Of a stretch of DNA of 64,000 bases, positions 22,414-36,267 are shown one piece after another (the first letter of the stretch is position 1; each line of letters starts with the position of its first letter). Made by a program: the position numbers and the translations under genes. The notes under the pieces were generated by a model. It ran no database searches and was not told the origin of the DNA. It was given only the letters and a program-made list of their open reading frames with translations. The DNA comes from Epiperipatus broadwayi (Eukaryota > Onychophora > Udeonychophora > Euonychophora > Peripatidae), in the NCBI GenBank assembly GCA_028023455.1, contig JAQFVV010000112.1, positions 3,692,001-3,756,000 on the forward strand, in the 5' to 3' direction.

Positions 22414-24883
22414 AAAATTGAAATTAATAATAGAGAATCTGGAGTTACACTGTCTCACAATTGAATAGCCATTTGTAACAGCACACCACATTAGGGATGA
22501 CTTATGAAGAGATGGGAACCAATCAGCATCTCCAAATAAACAAAATATATAATTAAATATAGAAGGAATGGGCATGAGAGATCAGCACAGAACTAACTAT
22601 AAGTTCATTACACAAAAGCAATAATAATTCATAGTCATTAATGATCAGAAATAAAAATAAATCAACAGTCAATCTTGTGACTGAATTTGAAATGGGTCTA
22701 CTATAGACCAGGCTAATTGTGTAGCTCTTGCCAGTTTGGGACAGACTATTCAAACAATAATTTGTATACACAAACTTAAGTGCTAAGCCATTAGAATATA
22801 TAAGAATAAAAAAATATGCTGGGTTACTAAAATGTGTTGATCATCATCAATGCTCTGGACACTTAGTACCATAGTATACTGTCTAGACTATAGCCTTAGT
22901 TTCTAAATAAGTAATTAAAATTAAATGTAGTGCATGGACTCTAACAAATATCCCCTTTGTGTCATCCAGCCTCATTATCATCTGGATGTCCATAATACTA
23001 AACATAAACCCCATTTATATAAAAGACCATTATGCATGAACCCAACTCAGAGAGCAAATGCTCTATAATTGTTACTGTGATCAAGAGATAATACAAATAT
23101 ATAATATCCTAAAACTATTTAGAATTGAGTAAATTCACTGGAATAACTTTAACAAAGAAATATATATTTATTAATAACAATAAAATTTAATTAAAGTCTA
23201 TAGAATATGGCTATGCATATAAATTAAGCTTTCTGGTTTTGATTAATATCAAAATGAAATCCACAATTACATTACAATTTAAAAATAGGTTTCAATAGGT
23301 TTACATAAAACATACACACATGCATATAAGCACACAGATATATAGTTTAATATTTATAAACATATTTGAATTGTTATAAACCTATAAATGAAATTCATTT
23401 TTATAATACATACTTAATGACTAATTTAACATATATGTGTGTGCTCATGAAAATGTGTGCATATCCTGATGTTTATATCATATGATATTTTAATTTGTCA
23501 AATAATAAACTTATTAAAAATATTATATTTTTTAAAATTAATTCCATGTTGAAAATATAAATAAAATTCACTGTATGTTTGTATATATAATAAAAATAGT
23601 ATGAATCAAAGTTATTAATTCATTACTTCTAATGGTAAAAAAAGTTTTTCTTTTATTTAAAAAAAGAGAATTATCATGAGATTCAGTTTGGAAAGTTCTT
23701 TTCTCATGACTGATTATAAATGTTTTTAATAATATCCAGCAAGTTTTTTGTTTTCCAATCTAGAAAGACTTTTGGAGTTTTCCCTTTTTAATAAAAAATA
23801 TTGAAAATGCCTCTTACTTGTTGTTGAATAAAGTTATTTACTTTTAAAATTTTCACTAAAGAAATTATTTAAAATAACTCAACAGCTGTACTTTATATAT
23901 ATATAATGAAATACCTTTATCTGCACTTCTCTGTATATAGATAAAACAATATATGTATAAACTAATTCTTCAGCAAGTTGATGGATTCTCTAAGTAAGCT
24001 AGTCCCTTCTAAATAGTAAACTGGTTTATTGTCATTTTCAGGAATTGTAAAATCTGGTAACTGTTTCCATTCAATCAGCCACATTTAATCTCTATTATCT
24101 GATAGATTTGCACTGCCTTGCCATTAGTTATATCTTTATAGTAACCTTACTACTGTAAAAACTTAAAAAACCTCTAATATTTTTTCAATCTTTTTATAGT
24201 GAAGCAATAACTCTGTAGTCAGAGTGAGCTTCATGTTTTCCTACCTGAAAAACTAATATCTACAAGAGTTCAAACCCAGCAATTATATTTAATGTACTAA
24301 CGTTGCCATCACCTACTACATGGCAACACACACACATATATATATATATATATATTTAAAATATGTTAAAACTTTACTATATAATAAATATTTTATAATT
24401 TTGATTCTGTTATTTTGATACTTTTTAATATTTTTTAAGTGTGTGTTTTTTGTAAAAAAAAAAAAAAAAAGAATTTGTTTAATCACATAAAGTTTATTAT
24501 TTGTAAAAAAATATTTGCTTTTAATTTCAATTTTGTAACAATTTTAAAAAAAGAAGATATAACCAGAATGGCAGATTCAAATTAACCCATTATGAAGTTT
24601 GTTTCACTAATTAAATATTTTAAAAGCTCGAATTTCATTAATTAAAATACTGTTTTCTTATCAATGCTATTTTTATTTGTCATTTTTATTTTAACCCAAA
24701 ATATTTCGTTAATGAAATATTTTTGTTTCACTTATGTTAATTTATATTCTTTTGAACTGAATGTGTTTTGTATCTTATCACCTTCTTATATCTTGTTTTT
24801 AATTAAAAATGAGCTGTAATTTGTTAATTGCTTATCTGCCTCTGGGAAAATGAACTAAGGCATTCCTATCATAGTTGGGAATG
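22413..24883. other. AT-rich non-coding stretch
   Basis: Old dispersed-repeat text at 22490-23100, (CA)n/(TA)n at 24327-24355, poly-A at 24457. Nothing identifiable. Confidence 0.45.
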
Positions 24884-24996
24884 TATAAATAGGATAAATT
24901 GGAGATAAAGTGGCTTTTTTCTGCTTTTTGCTATCTTTTGCTTGCTTTTTGTGTTGTTTTGCATTTTGCTGCATCATTTATATAGCAAAATAAAAT
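24884..24996 (+). promoter_or_regulatory. TATA box and AATAAA pair, LTR-like spacing (speculative)
   Basis: GTATAAATAGG at 24883 is followed about 105 bp later by AAAATAAAATG, the order and spacing seen between promoter and polyadenylation signal in a retroviral-type LTR R region. No primer-binding site, paired LTR or gag-pol frame was found, so this may be coincidence in AT-rich DNA. Confidence 0.15.
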
Positions 24997-26290
24997 GTCA
25001 GTTGAATAGGACCCAAATCATCTTTCCCCCATGCTTCTCAGGGATTGTCTCTGAAATGCTGTCACGAAACTCCTGCCATGGAAGAATGCTGTCACCAATG
25101 AAGAAGTAATAATGACCCAATTTGCTTACCACCAACCTGATTATCCTAAACTGAAGCTCAGTCAGTGAACTATTCAGCCATTGACCCAGAGTATGCCGAG
25201 GTAACAGTCAAATATTCATGTAGAGTTGTCTATGTTTGCCTATAAATTATTAATTAATATGTTTTTTTGTATTTATATTTAATCTTTGCATGTATGACTC
25301 TCTCTAATCCTATCATATATATATATAAAATACCCCCACCCAAACCGGCCAACACGGTTGAGGACAAGTAATAGTAAAAGATTAAAAGGAAAACACGAAA
25401 AAATAGTATTATTTTATATATTAACCCGTAAAATTTTCTTTTTAAATATATATATTGTACCCTTTTGTTTAGGTTAGAATGGATTATTTCTAATAATTTA
25501 CTGAAAAATTTTAAATTTTGAAGTTGGGTAAGGGATGATGTATGTTGTGTGTTAATAGTCTTTGAATAATTTAGTTAAGGCAAGTAAAATAATTGATGTA
25601 TAGTATTGGGTTGGTATTTGTAAGAAAACAGTTAACTAAAAATCATTATAAGATTGTATGGTTGGGAGAATTGGCCATAATAAATACTGATTTAATAAGT
25701 CTTATAAATAATAATTAGGATAAATTTTAAAAGTAATGCTGTAATGTTAAAGGAATAGATTTAGTAATAATAATTGTATTTAATGGCTATATTTTTAAAA
25801 TCATTTGATTAAAAAATAATAATGTGGGGGAAAAGTGTATTTTTTGGTTTTATAATATTAAAATAATTATTTTAAAACTGTGCTATAATAGTGATTATGT
25901 AACATTTTATAAATTAAATTATTATTTTAGTCTTTAAATTATTAGCACCTTATTTAGTTTTGTAAATCATGTGACGCACACCTGTGTTCGAAAATAGAAT
26001 AATATTACCTGTTATAAATGTTAAATTGGATTTTAAAAGTGAATATAATAAATAAAATCAGATTTATGTTTTTTGTTGAAAATAAATACATTAAGTTCAA
26101 AATAAAGGTAGAAATGGTAATAAATATTGAAATGTGATTTTTTAAAATTATTTTAGAGTCTATAGTAAGTATAAATAAAATGTGAAAATTAAGTAAGAAT
26201 TGAATAATATAATAAAAATAAATATTTAGCAAATTATTATTAACTTTAACTTTAAACCAATGTTCGTGGTCCCGGATAATTTGAGGTCAG
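24997..26290. other. Mixed block then AT-rich DNA
   Basis: 25010-25230 is noticeably less AT-rich, with ordinary-looking complex sequence but no open frame that I can support. The rest is AT-rich. Confidence 0.4.
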
Positions 26291-26304
26291 GATTGTTTAA
26301 TGGA

Positions 26305-26345
26305 CCAATCAAAATTGGAATCAGCGGGAGTATTTAAGAGTGGTT
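26305..26345 (+). promoter_or_regulatory. CCAAT and TATA-like promoter patch (speculative)
   Basis: GGACCAATCAAAA near 26302 and GAGTATTTAAGAG near 26328 lie upstream of a decayed reading frame starting near 26570. Spacing is compatible with a core promoter. Confidence 0.2.
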
Positions 26346-26569
26346 TAAATTTTGGCAGACGATTATTGAGCTGTTATCTCATTCTACCAACATGCTATTA
26401 TAACATTGTTAGTATTTCGACAATTTCGGTAAAATATTTAGTAGTGTAATAATCCATTTTATTTAGCTTCAATTTTTATAAAAATACAGCAGTTTATTAT
26501 TACAAGATCATGATATGGAGAAAGAGGCTAAAAAATTAAATAATTCCTTACTTAGATGATTTGTTTTCG

Positions 26570-27215
26570 TTCAATTTGTCATCAACTTAAACATGAAGAA
26601 GTCATCACCAAATATAAAAAATTTAATGGAAGTATTCAAATGTTATTATTGTATAAAGCATATAATTTTGCCTGTGTTGATAGGTCATATTGATTTACGA
26701 TTAAGTTTCATAAAAGAATGTCACGGAGAAAATATATAAAAAAAAATTTCATAAAAAGATATAAGGTGAAATGTGATAATATATTTTATGAAGAAAATTT
26801 ATTTAAAATACAATGGAAAATACTTTTAAAGGAAAAAAAAACTTTTAAATTTGACCGAACAATTATTTTAGAACGTGGAGATATTTCTTTCTGAAGAAAT
26901 ATTGGAAATATTTTAAAATTGAATTTTTTCCTGGAAAATATTAGATCATTTGTAAGTATGTGACTTATATCATATTTAAAAAATATTACAAGTCAGTCAT
27001 TGAGGTATGCGGGGCATACAAAAGTTTATTTAAATTATTGGGGGAAATAATTTAAGTTATTTGAAAATATTGGGAGAAGTATTAGTTGTATCAGAAGATA
27101 TTAAACCTCAGTAAATATGGAAAAGTTACAAGAATTTGGAAAATTATCTTGATGAAGAGTATTTAAAATTAGATATTTACCTAACAGTACCTGTTGAAAT
27201 ATTTAAAGTTTTGGA
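26570..27215 (+). pseudogene. Decayed reading frame of unknown family
   Basis: Two overlapping open segments, the first with MKKSSPNIKNLMEVFKCYYC (from 26594), the second with KKNFIKRYKVKCDNIFYEEN then LFKIQWKILLKEKK and FDRTIILERGD, followed in the same frame by stop-interrupted residues to about 27215. Residue choice (Trp, Cys, Asp, charged clusters) is unlike random AT-rich translation. The first segment resembles a C-x2-C zinc-binding half site. I do not recognise the family, and it could still be noise. Confidence 0.25.
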
Positions 27216-29777
27216 GGTAAGAAAAATATTAATTATATTAGTGTAAGTCTTATAGAATAAAAGTAAACGTACCATATTTAACTTGAACTGTCAGTTTGGA
27301 TTATATATTACAACATTAAGAACCGGAGCATGCATGATTAGTGACGTCAAAAGTGTGTATTAATGTTTTTTTTACCAGGAGAAAAGATACTTCCTGTACT
27401 GAACTTATTATCAAGAAAAGAACATTTCATCGTAAGAAATTCTAATAAAATTATTGTAAATATGGTTTTAAAATTAATTTTTTTACTAACACAATTATAG
27501 TAATATTTATTCATAGTATAAATATAGCGTAGAAACAGAAAACATTAAATTATTTACTAACTTAGTAATTAAATTTTATTGTAAAAAAAAAAACAAACTT
27601 TAACTTAGTATATTTTAAAATGTGATAATGTGGAATAAACGATAATAAAATGTTTATTTAGATTGTAATCCAGAAGACATCACTAAGTAATTGCCAACAG
27701 AAATTACTTATGGTAATAATGTAAATTATTAATAGTTTTAAAATGTGTTTGTTATTTTGCATGGATGGATGCGTATATAAAACACACACCTACACATAAT
27801 TTATCATTTGTTTAGTTATTTAAGAATATGCATAATTTTAATGATATCGTAAAGATATTTAAACATAAAAGATTTATAAGTATATGATTCTATTAAAACT
27901 GAATTGGATGTTTTGTTGAATAATTTAAAGTGTTAAAAATATGACATTGATTCTGATTGTTTGTGCTAAAGTTTGAGAACTATTAAAGAATGAAATAATC
28001 TTGTCTTATTAGTTAGTTAGATGAATTTATTTGTTATTATAGAAATGAGAAGATGAATTTAGTGATGTAAATTGGTGAATTTTAAATGCTTATATCTTAG
28101 TATTAGGTTATATAAGACCAGGATAATATTGTATGTATGGTTTATTTATATGGGAAGAAGAATATACTATATTGATGTTTATACAAGTATAGCTAACATA
28201 GCCCTATATCTTGTTTATATTCATGGCAGTGTTTATTTTTTTATGTGTTAAAGCTTAATGTGCCATAGTGCTGAATGAATAGCCTGGACATTATACCTGG
28301 TAGAAGAGGTTATTAAACAAATAAGTTATACCTCAGTTCATGTACACTGTGTCCATGATGGTTAGTTGATAAAGGTGTTAAGTTGAAGCTATAGTTTACC
28401 CCATATGCCTACTAGTTTATGTGTTATTGAAATTTATTGGATTACATTGTAAAAGATGGTTGTTTTAAAATTGGAAATAATAAATAAGTTTGGAAATAGA
28501 GAATTGTTAAATTGGATAAGATAAGTTATGTTGCTTAGATTATAAGTGTAAAAAAAATTATAAGAACATAATTTCATCAGTGAAAGAATCATAAAACTTT
28601 TATAGTTAAAAATAACATTTATTTATTTTTATAAAATAAATAGTTAATAATTTAAAAGAATTTATAATGATATTACTTAATTAGTAAGAATTTTTTTAAA
28701 AAAAGACATACTTATAATGCATATTTTTATTTATGATTAAAGGTAATAGACTGAATCATGTTGAATGAATGAAAGTAGTCATAAGTTTTACAAAAATAAT
28801 TTTATAACAACACACTAATACATACATGATATTTAAAGTTTAAAGTAATAATTAGTAAGTAGCTTAGTTTGATGGTATGCTATGAATTAAGGTTGTTCAC
28901 ATAAATATTGAAAAATGACTATACAGAATAATAAATAATTTTAAAAACTAAATAACAAGGATAAGTTCATGGTAAAAGTATTACCTATATTTTTTGAAAA
29001 CCTATAAAGTAATAATATCGAATAACTGTAAAAAAAAATAAATTATATAATGATATTTTAAAAAAATAAGAAATATTTTATTGAAAAAATGTTCTGTATC
29101 TTATATTTTAAGTCATTTAATTTGTATTGGAGAAGTACCTGAATAGGAATAAATAGAATTCTATCAAAATGTAAATAATGTAAATAATTTTATTGTTAAG
29201 TTTGTTAATAAAATTGTTCAATGTGTTTTATAAGTCTTGGTGTTGACTCAATTTCTTCACATCACAATTACATAATCACAGATAATTATAATGAAGACAT
29301 AATATTTGCACATCATAAATAAAATTTTATTTAAGAGTTATACTATTTTATTGATATATTTTATTTAAGAAGTTTTACTTATTGTATTGTTATGATGGTC
29401 ATGGAATAATTTACTAAAGATTTACATTAAATTATCTTAGTAATAATTGCTACATATTCTCAGATTGTAATATCATACTAAATATATTATCTAAGATGCC
29501 ATATGGATAATAGAAAATTACATTACATTTGATTATGTGATATCTAAGAACAACATTATAAGTAAAAAAGATAGGAGAGTGAATTATAGATTAAAGATTA
29601 GTATTACTATGGTAGATCTGAATATACTTCAGTCCCATATAGCTATTTAAGTTAGATAGCTGGATTTAAAGACATTTTCATGTCCGAAAAATTCAGAGTT
29701 TCTTCTTAAATATACGTTTGAAATAAGTGCTGGTTTTTTGAGTTGATATTTTAGGTCTAGTGTCCGAATATTCTAGC
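27216..29777. other. Very AT-rich non-coding stretch
   Basis: No gene, no repeat family recognised. Confidence 0.5.
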
Positions 29778-29821
29778 TCTCCACTGACGTGGGCCATTAG
29801 CCCGAAACTATGGTCTGGAGA
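29778..29821 (+). ncRNA. Hammerhead ribozyme candidate with one core substitution
   Basis: Helix I: TCTCCA (29778-29783) pairs with TGGAGA (29816-29821). Core CTGACGT (29784-29790), so A9 of the consensus is replaced by U. Helix II: GGGC (29791-29794) pairs with GCCC (29800-29803), loop CATTA. GAA at 29804-29806. Helix III: AC (29807-29808), loop TATG, GT (29813-29814). H17 is C29815, forming the classic GUC triplet. Three GC-rich helices in such AT-rich DNA are striking. A9U is expected to harm catalysis, so it may be a decayed or variant ribozyme. Confidence 0.55.
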
Positions 29822-31394
29822 TAAGAGTGTTCTGGATAGAGATTTTAAATATTTCTCATAACCGCACTTGTTAATTTACGAGCTTGTTAGAGCTATTGGT
29901 ACGCTCTCTATGTGCATTTTTGTAATTACAAGCTCATAAAAGTAATGTCATGTTATATATGACTTGCTTTATTAATTATTATTACTATTTGTTATTATTA
30001 ATATTATTAAATTGTAGTTAGGAATGATATTAAATCCCTTATCATACTTGATTACAAAAGTTATAATTAATTTATCATTATTTGAAGAGAACCTGAGATA
30101 ATTTGAGTTAAATTAGTTTTGAGAAAGGTATTTAAATTAATTTGTTAAAGGTAATTTACTTAATTAGTTTTGATTAAAGATGTAAGAGTACTATAAATGT
30201 AGTATTTAAGTAATAGGAATAAGGATAGTATTCTTATGCCATTAAGGTGATATCCAGTGGGAGATTATCTTAATGTATTCGCTCTACCACTTGTAAACTC
30301 ACTTCATAGTCTCATGATTTGATTAGATTTTCATTTATTTCATTTTTATAAACCAGAACTATATTATTATTTATTAAGTAAGTTAATTTAATCATTGATA
30401 TTCTTAAAAAATATAGTTATTGTTAATTTAAATACATTTTAGATAAACATAGTTATTTATCTGAGCTAGATCAAGTGATTATAATTATATATTTCCTGGA
30501 GATGAGGGTACAATATATATATATGTAAATGCTTATATCTATCTAAGTTTAAATCCTACATTTTATTTAGTGCGATAAATTTTATTTTTATAATTATTTG
30601 CTGTTTACATTTATATGTAATTTATATGCCAAGTCAACTCAACTCTGTGAGCCTATATTTTAGATTAGTCTTTTAAATCACCAGTGCTTCAGGGATATTT
30701 TAATTACTTTAAATTATTTGTTTTAAAACTATTGCTTGCTGGGTTGAGAACTAGTTAAATAATATCATTGCTGTTCTAGGCAGATTATTATTATAATACT
30801 GCCATAAGTATATATTTATTGATTATACATTTAATGTTATTCAAGAATGCTATTGCTTAAATTCCAGTTAAGATATTTTAAATAATAGTGACCATTATTT
30901 TTTTATGTAATAATCATTTATATGTAACGCCTTGAGAATTATAGTATTAAATGATGCTTATTAATTGCAAATGCATGTGGAACCCATTTAATGAAGGGAA
31001 ATGTAATTGTATGTCATTAAGACATTCATCTAGTTTTATATTTCAGTTATATAATTTGGTTTAGTATACAAGTCATGCTGTTACACCGATTAAAACTTTC
31101 TATTTAGGCCATTAGTTATTTTGACATCATTAAAGGATGTATCATAGTTTCATAGCATTGCCAGCATAGGTCAGCCATCGTCATTATTTTCTTTATCATA
31201 ATTTGAGGATCATTGGGAATTACGAATCCTCCATCTTCACTTATATATATGTTTTAGCTGGCATTGGAAGTGTCCTAGGTCACCTTCGGAAAAGTAGTGG
31301 AAGCTCTACATTGGTAACCTATGCAGGCAATTGCATCTCCCTACCAACCTTCCTCTTCCAGTTATAGCTGTGCCGGTCAAAATCGTGTATTCAT
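29822..31394. other. AT-rich DNA, then a complex repeat block
   Basis: 31160-31394 is less AT-rich and joins the repeat pair described at 31395. No coding sequence. Confidence 0.45.
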
Positions 31395-31560
31395 TCAACA
31401 AGACCAATAATCTGAGCAAAAGTACCTTGAATCCAACCATGCACAAAATACATATGTCAGGACAAGGATGAATCCTAACCTATTTTCCTAAACTATTGCC
31501 TCTCTGACTAATGGATAACGTTTGTGATGACACTAGCAGTGCTTGGTTTTATTCCGTCCC
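31395..31560 (+). repeat. Dispersed repeat, copy A
   Basis: Aligns with 54029-54240 through CAAGAYC, TACCTTGARTCCA, ATACATA.GTCAGGA and CTATTTTCC, at about 65-70% by eye. Class unknown. Confidence 0.65.
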
Positions 31561-34500
31561 AGCTGGAGGTCATGGTTCACATAGAGACTCAAAATTATAA
31601 AAGGGTTTATATGAAAAATCAATGATTTAATGGATTCTGATGATTGCAGAATGGTACAGATATGATTTGATCGATTACTAATGGTTTGAACCATAATAAT
31701 GATAATTCTTTATGGCAACATTATAAAGAAGTGAATTTAAATCAAGGAAATATTTAAATAAATAGATTAATTAACCTTAGAGATTGGGAGTGATGACAAA
31801 CTAAGCTTATTTAAAATAACAACATTATAGGAATTTATTAAGGAATTTAGTACAAAATAAGTTAAGTCTTTGTTTATACAACTTGGTGATTTTATTTAAT
31901 TCGTTTTGATGCGGCTTTGACAAACAATGTAAAAGTTTGTTAATTGGTCGGCCAAAACCAATCAGCAATAAAATATTATTAGCCCTTTTAAAAGATTATA
32001 AATAAATCTATTTTATATATATTACAAGATATGAAAGATGTGCATTTAAAATACTATTACATTTAAAATCATTTGTATATAATGAGTGTGGGAAGCAAAA
32101 TAGTTCTTAAATAAATAATTGACAATTATACAGTCAGATTTAATTAATTAACGAAATTGGTTTGTGAAGGACGTGCCACCATGGCAGAGAGCCTTTCAGG
32201 TTTGCTAAATAAAGATATAAAATGATAAAGAAGGCAGTATGCTATTATAGATTACAACAAAATAAATGAGGTCTGTTATGAACCTCTGGGTGGCTTTACT
32301 AAAGAAAATTTCCTAGTAAATACAACTAGATGATGAGAAATGCTAGCCCTCCAGCCAAACATGTCTCTAAATAATCATAATAATATTTTGATGTGCATAT
32401 ACATCTTAATGGCAATGCTCGAAAAGATCCCTTGGTATGAACTACGTCTACTTTGAGGGAGTGTAAAAGGTTGGACTGGTCAGATTCCGAAGGTCCTAAG
32501 AGGTGATTAGCAAAGCAAAATAATAATAATAAGTGATTGGTTGTAGCTATAAATACATAATGCCTCAGACATATATAAATAGATAGTGTATCACTAACAA
32601 AATTATTAAATGAATTCCTGATTAAAATAATCAGTTCCCTGACGTCGATAGAAAGTCCCCACAAACCTTAGTCCACTAATGAATGAATCATAAATATAAT
32701 ATATATATATATTAAAAAAAAGAATTAACTAAAATATAAATTGTTTTCCACACTTCACAAATATTTCATTTATTAATAAGTTCTTAAATAGTTTATCAAA
32801 GATTACAAAATAAGACTGTTTTTAATTAACATAGACGGGCATTAAATATCAAACTAATAAATTGTAAATCATAATTTTAATATTTTCTGACAAATAAAAT
32901 ATATGTATGAAATATATATACTGATAAAATTCTATGATAAATTTTACTTAATTGATTCACTAAAATTATTTATTCTTTCAGAAATAATTACAGGGCTATT
33001 TTAAATTGGAGGTAATAGTAAGATACTTTTAAAATAATTTCAATCATTCAAATAAATTTATATATGATGTACAAAACTAAATGAGCTTTCTATTAATTAA
33101 TTTATGGGAAGTAAGTCTCTTGTAATGATTTTTAAGTTAAAAAAAAATAACAGGGGAAGGATTTAAAGTTAATAGCTCATTGAATTTTGTATTTGGCAAT
33201 TTCAGTAAGTCAAATAATCTAAACAAACCGACAAAAATTAATTTAATTTGCCGCATCAAAATAATGTAAGATTTTATAAGAATTGATATTTTAAATTGAA
33301 TAAAATTAAAAGACACATTTTAAACCAAGCCGTATAAACATTACACAGATATAAAATATAAATTAATATAGATTTTGAAAACAAGTAAAATAAAATCAAT
33401 GGCTTGCGGCGAATTGGACGTTACCTCAGAATCAATCAGTTAATACAGGCAGTTAATACAGTCAGATCATTTCAGGCTTCCTCGACACAGACAGTCTCTG
33501 GCTAGATGTTTAAAGCACTGGAAAGGCATGGATGGGCTGGTGGAACAGACCTCTGAGAAGCAAATGACCGATCTTTTCACCCCGTCATTTCTTTAGGCAC
33601 GATATATATATATATTTAATCACTTCTCTTCAGTAAACTCAATAATAATTCCCTAATCAAATTTTCCACTATTTATGTGTTCTGGTCTTATCTACAGGAT
33701 TCAATCTATACTGACCACCAATTGTAATTGCTCTAAGCAGTACTCTGAGGTTGGTGCCTGCTTTGGAGGGAAATCTATAATCCTACATGCCCCAAGGGTT
33801 GATTTCCTAATTACAAAAACAACAACAAGCATATTAAGTTTATCAGTCATTGTACTAACAAAATCTATTTAATTAAGGTTTAGATTAACAAAAATGTAGA
33901 TTTTATTCAGAAAAATTTTAGGAATTTGGTACAATGACTTTCACATTTAATATTTGATTAAAACTTAAGTAGAAATTTACAAAATATAATTGATCCTTTA
34001 ATGTACATTTATCAAAAGATAAATATAAAATGTTACCAACTGATTAATTTAAGAAAAATGAACTTTAATGAAGATTTTAAAATATTTGTAACATTTTATA
34101 GATATCTAGGATTCAATTACATATAAATACCAATTTAATAAAATAAACATAATATAGTTTTACAAATATTATAAAATAAATAAACTATTATAAAAGATTA
34201 GTTAATCATAAAATACAAATTAATTAGATACAAGATTACAATATTGCTTATAATTATACTACCACCAATTATGGGGTAGGTGTCAGTTATCATAAAAGGT
34301 TGGGTTCAAACCCACACTAGTGCTGATGATATTGGCACTAGGTGAAGCAGAAATATGTACTATATTTCCAGCTTCATAGCACACCAGAAAAATGAGTGTA
34401 CCATTTTTTTCCCCACTTAAATGATGACGCATCTACTTGGCCAAAATGGACCAAATCTTATATTTTGCTGCCTCATGTTCACACCGTGATGTCTTATAGT

Positions 34501-36168
34501 ATTTTAGAATTACACCTAAAATTAATCTGTAAGCTGTAATACTGTGATATAACTAAACCAATTTTGTTATTTATTATTGTATTTATATGTGGAATGTCAT
34601 GAAAAGCTTGCATTAAGCTATTTCCCTTAGATGAGTGACTCCCACATGTGCAAATGAATTTTCCTCATTTTGGTTATAATTCAAAAATTGAAATATAATG
34701 TTTGTATATTGAATATGAAAATATTCACATATTCAAAATCATTGTTTAAAACTTTGTTGTTCAATAATTAATAAATGTAACAGATGTCAGAGACCAATTT
34801 ACCTGGCATCATAGTTACATACATGTAGATTTCTTGTGTGATTAAAGTGGCATCAATCATAGTTTGTTAAATGCATGATATTAATTTATTCAAACATTAA
34901 AGTGTCTCTCTTGTAAATTCCTTTGTCTAAATTATTATTTAATCATATGATACAATAGCGTTTTTCTTCTTAAACCCATTATGTAATTTTTTTCCATTAT
35001 TGGCATATAAATAAACTGTACTATATATGTATTAATGTGACATCCCATACTAATCACAGATGTAAGCCTAATGAAACTATTCTAGTGTGAACTATATAAA
35101 TAATGTACGTTTAAAATAAATTGTTTTTATATAATATTAAATTAAAGTATCTTTTAATCCTATCCAGAGTTCGAATCTTAATTTTGGCTAGTTTTTAAAA
35201 ATAAAAAGATTTTATATAATTATGTATTATTTTGATTTTTATATCTCATTCGGGGATTCATCCTCAATAGTCCTAATTCGAGTTTCATGTCTCTGTATAA
35301 TCGTCAGAGTGGAAAACTCAGCAATTAAAAGCAAGTTTTCTTTATCTTGATTGAAGAAAGTTAATAACTCTTTTCATTTACTTTATTCTTTTAAAAACAG
35401 CTTTATAGGATCAAAATATGCTATACAAGCTTTAATTAAAAAAATTAATCTAATCAAAATAGATAGTGGAATTTTATAAATACCAGTATATCTGTTGTAA
35501 CTTAAAGCATGCTTGCTCTAATTTCAAAATCAAAATTAGTAAAATATTAATTAGAAGACCTTTTAAAATAATTTAAGTTATAGTAAAAAAAATAATTAAA
35601 TTCAAAATTATTTAATCCTTAACTGTTATTCCAGAGTAATACAGAAAATATCACCAAATTTTTTTTGACAGTGTTTGTTTTTACTTTTAATTAATCTGGC
35701 AGTTTCAAAATATTTATAGTTCTGAAGAGGATTGCTGGTCAATCAAAACTGTCAGTTTGATTGATTTTAATAGTATATAGAGGAAAGGTTATTTGGTTTA
35801 AATTTTATATACAAATATCCTGAAAAGTTTTTAATTGGATATCCAAAATACTCTATCTTAGACTCTTATCATTGTTTTATTTTTAGTGTTACCATATAAT
35901 CCATACAGTTATTCATACCATTTATTGGTTGGTAAAAAAGATAATCCATACAATTTATTGGTTTGTAAAAGATTGTTAGCTATTTTTAGTTAGATGTTAA
36001 ACAATGAAGAAAAAATGTCAACTAGCAATTTTTTAGCCTGATAACTGATAACTTATTTACAGTTCTCTGTGCAGAGATTTTTGAGGAACTGTCATCCAGC
36101 AATGTCTAGTAAAATTTTTACTTTTTACCTATATAATAATATTACATTTTAGATGCAGTTCAAAATGG
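31561..36168. other. AT-rich DNA with scattered old repeats
   Basis: Complex patches at 32330-32660, 33400-33800 and 34270-34500 look like old interspersed repeats. The 112-codon minus frame at 32326-32664 has no recognisable domain and overlaps an AAT run. No gene supported. Confidence 0.45.
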
Positions 36169-36267
36169 AAAGGTAAGTGGCCTAGCAGTTAACATAGCTG
36201 CCTTCCAAGCAGCTGACCTGGGTTCACTTCCCGTCAACGCATTTGATATATGAAAAAAAAGGTAAGT
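36169..36267 (+). mobile_element. Retroposed tRNA-Gly(UCC) pseudogene or minimal SINE
   Basis: Target duplication AAAGGTAAGT at 36169-36178 and 36258-36267. Between them lies a tRNA-like sequence: A-box GGCCTAGCAGTTAACA, anticodon arm GCTGC-CTTCCAA-GCAGC (anticodon TCC), B-box GGGTTCACTTCCC, 3' acceptor strand TCAACGCA, then a short linker and A8. The 5' acceptor strand is missing, as expected for 5'-truncated reverse transcription. Not a functional tRNA. Confidence 0.8.

Noticed and set aside
32326-32664. 112-codon minus-strand frame
   Set aside because: No recognisable domain, overlaps an AAT run and old repeat sequence.
34320-34365. CTGATGATATTGG...GAAGCAG
   Set aside because: No helix II or III; only the seven-base motif is present.
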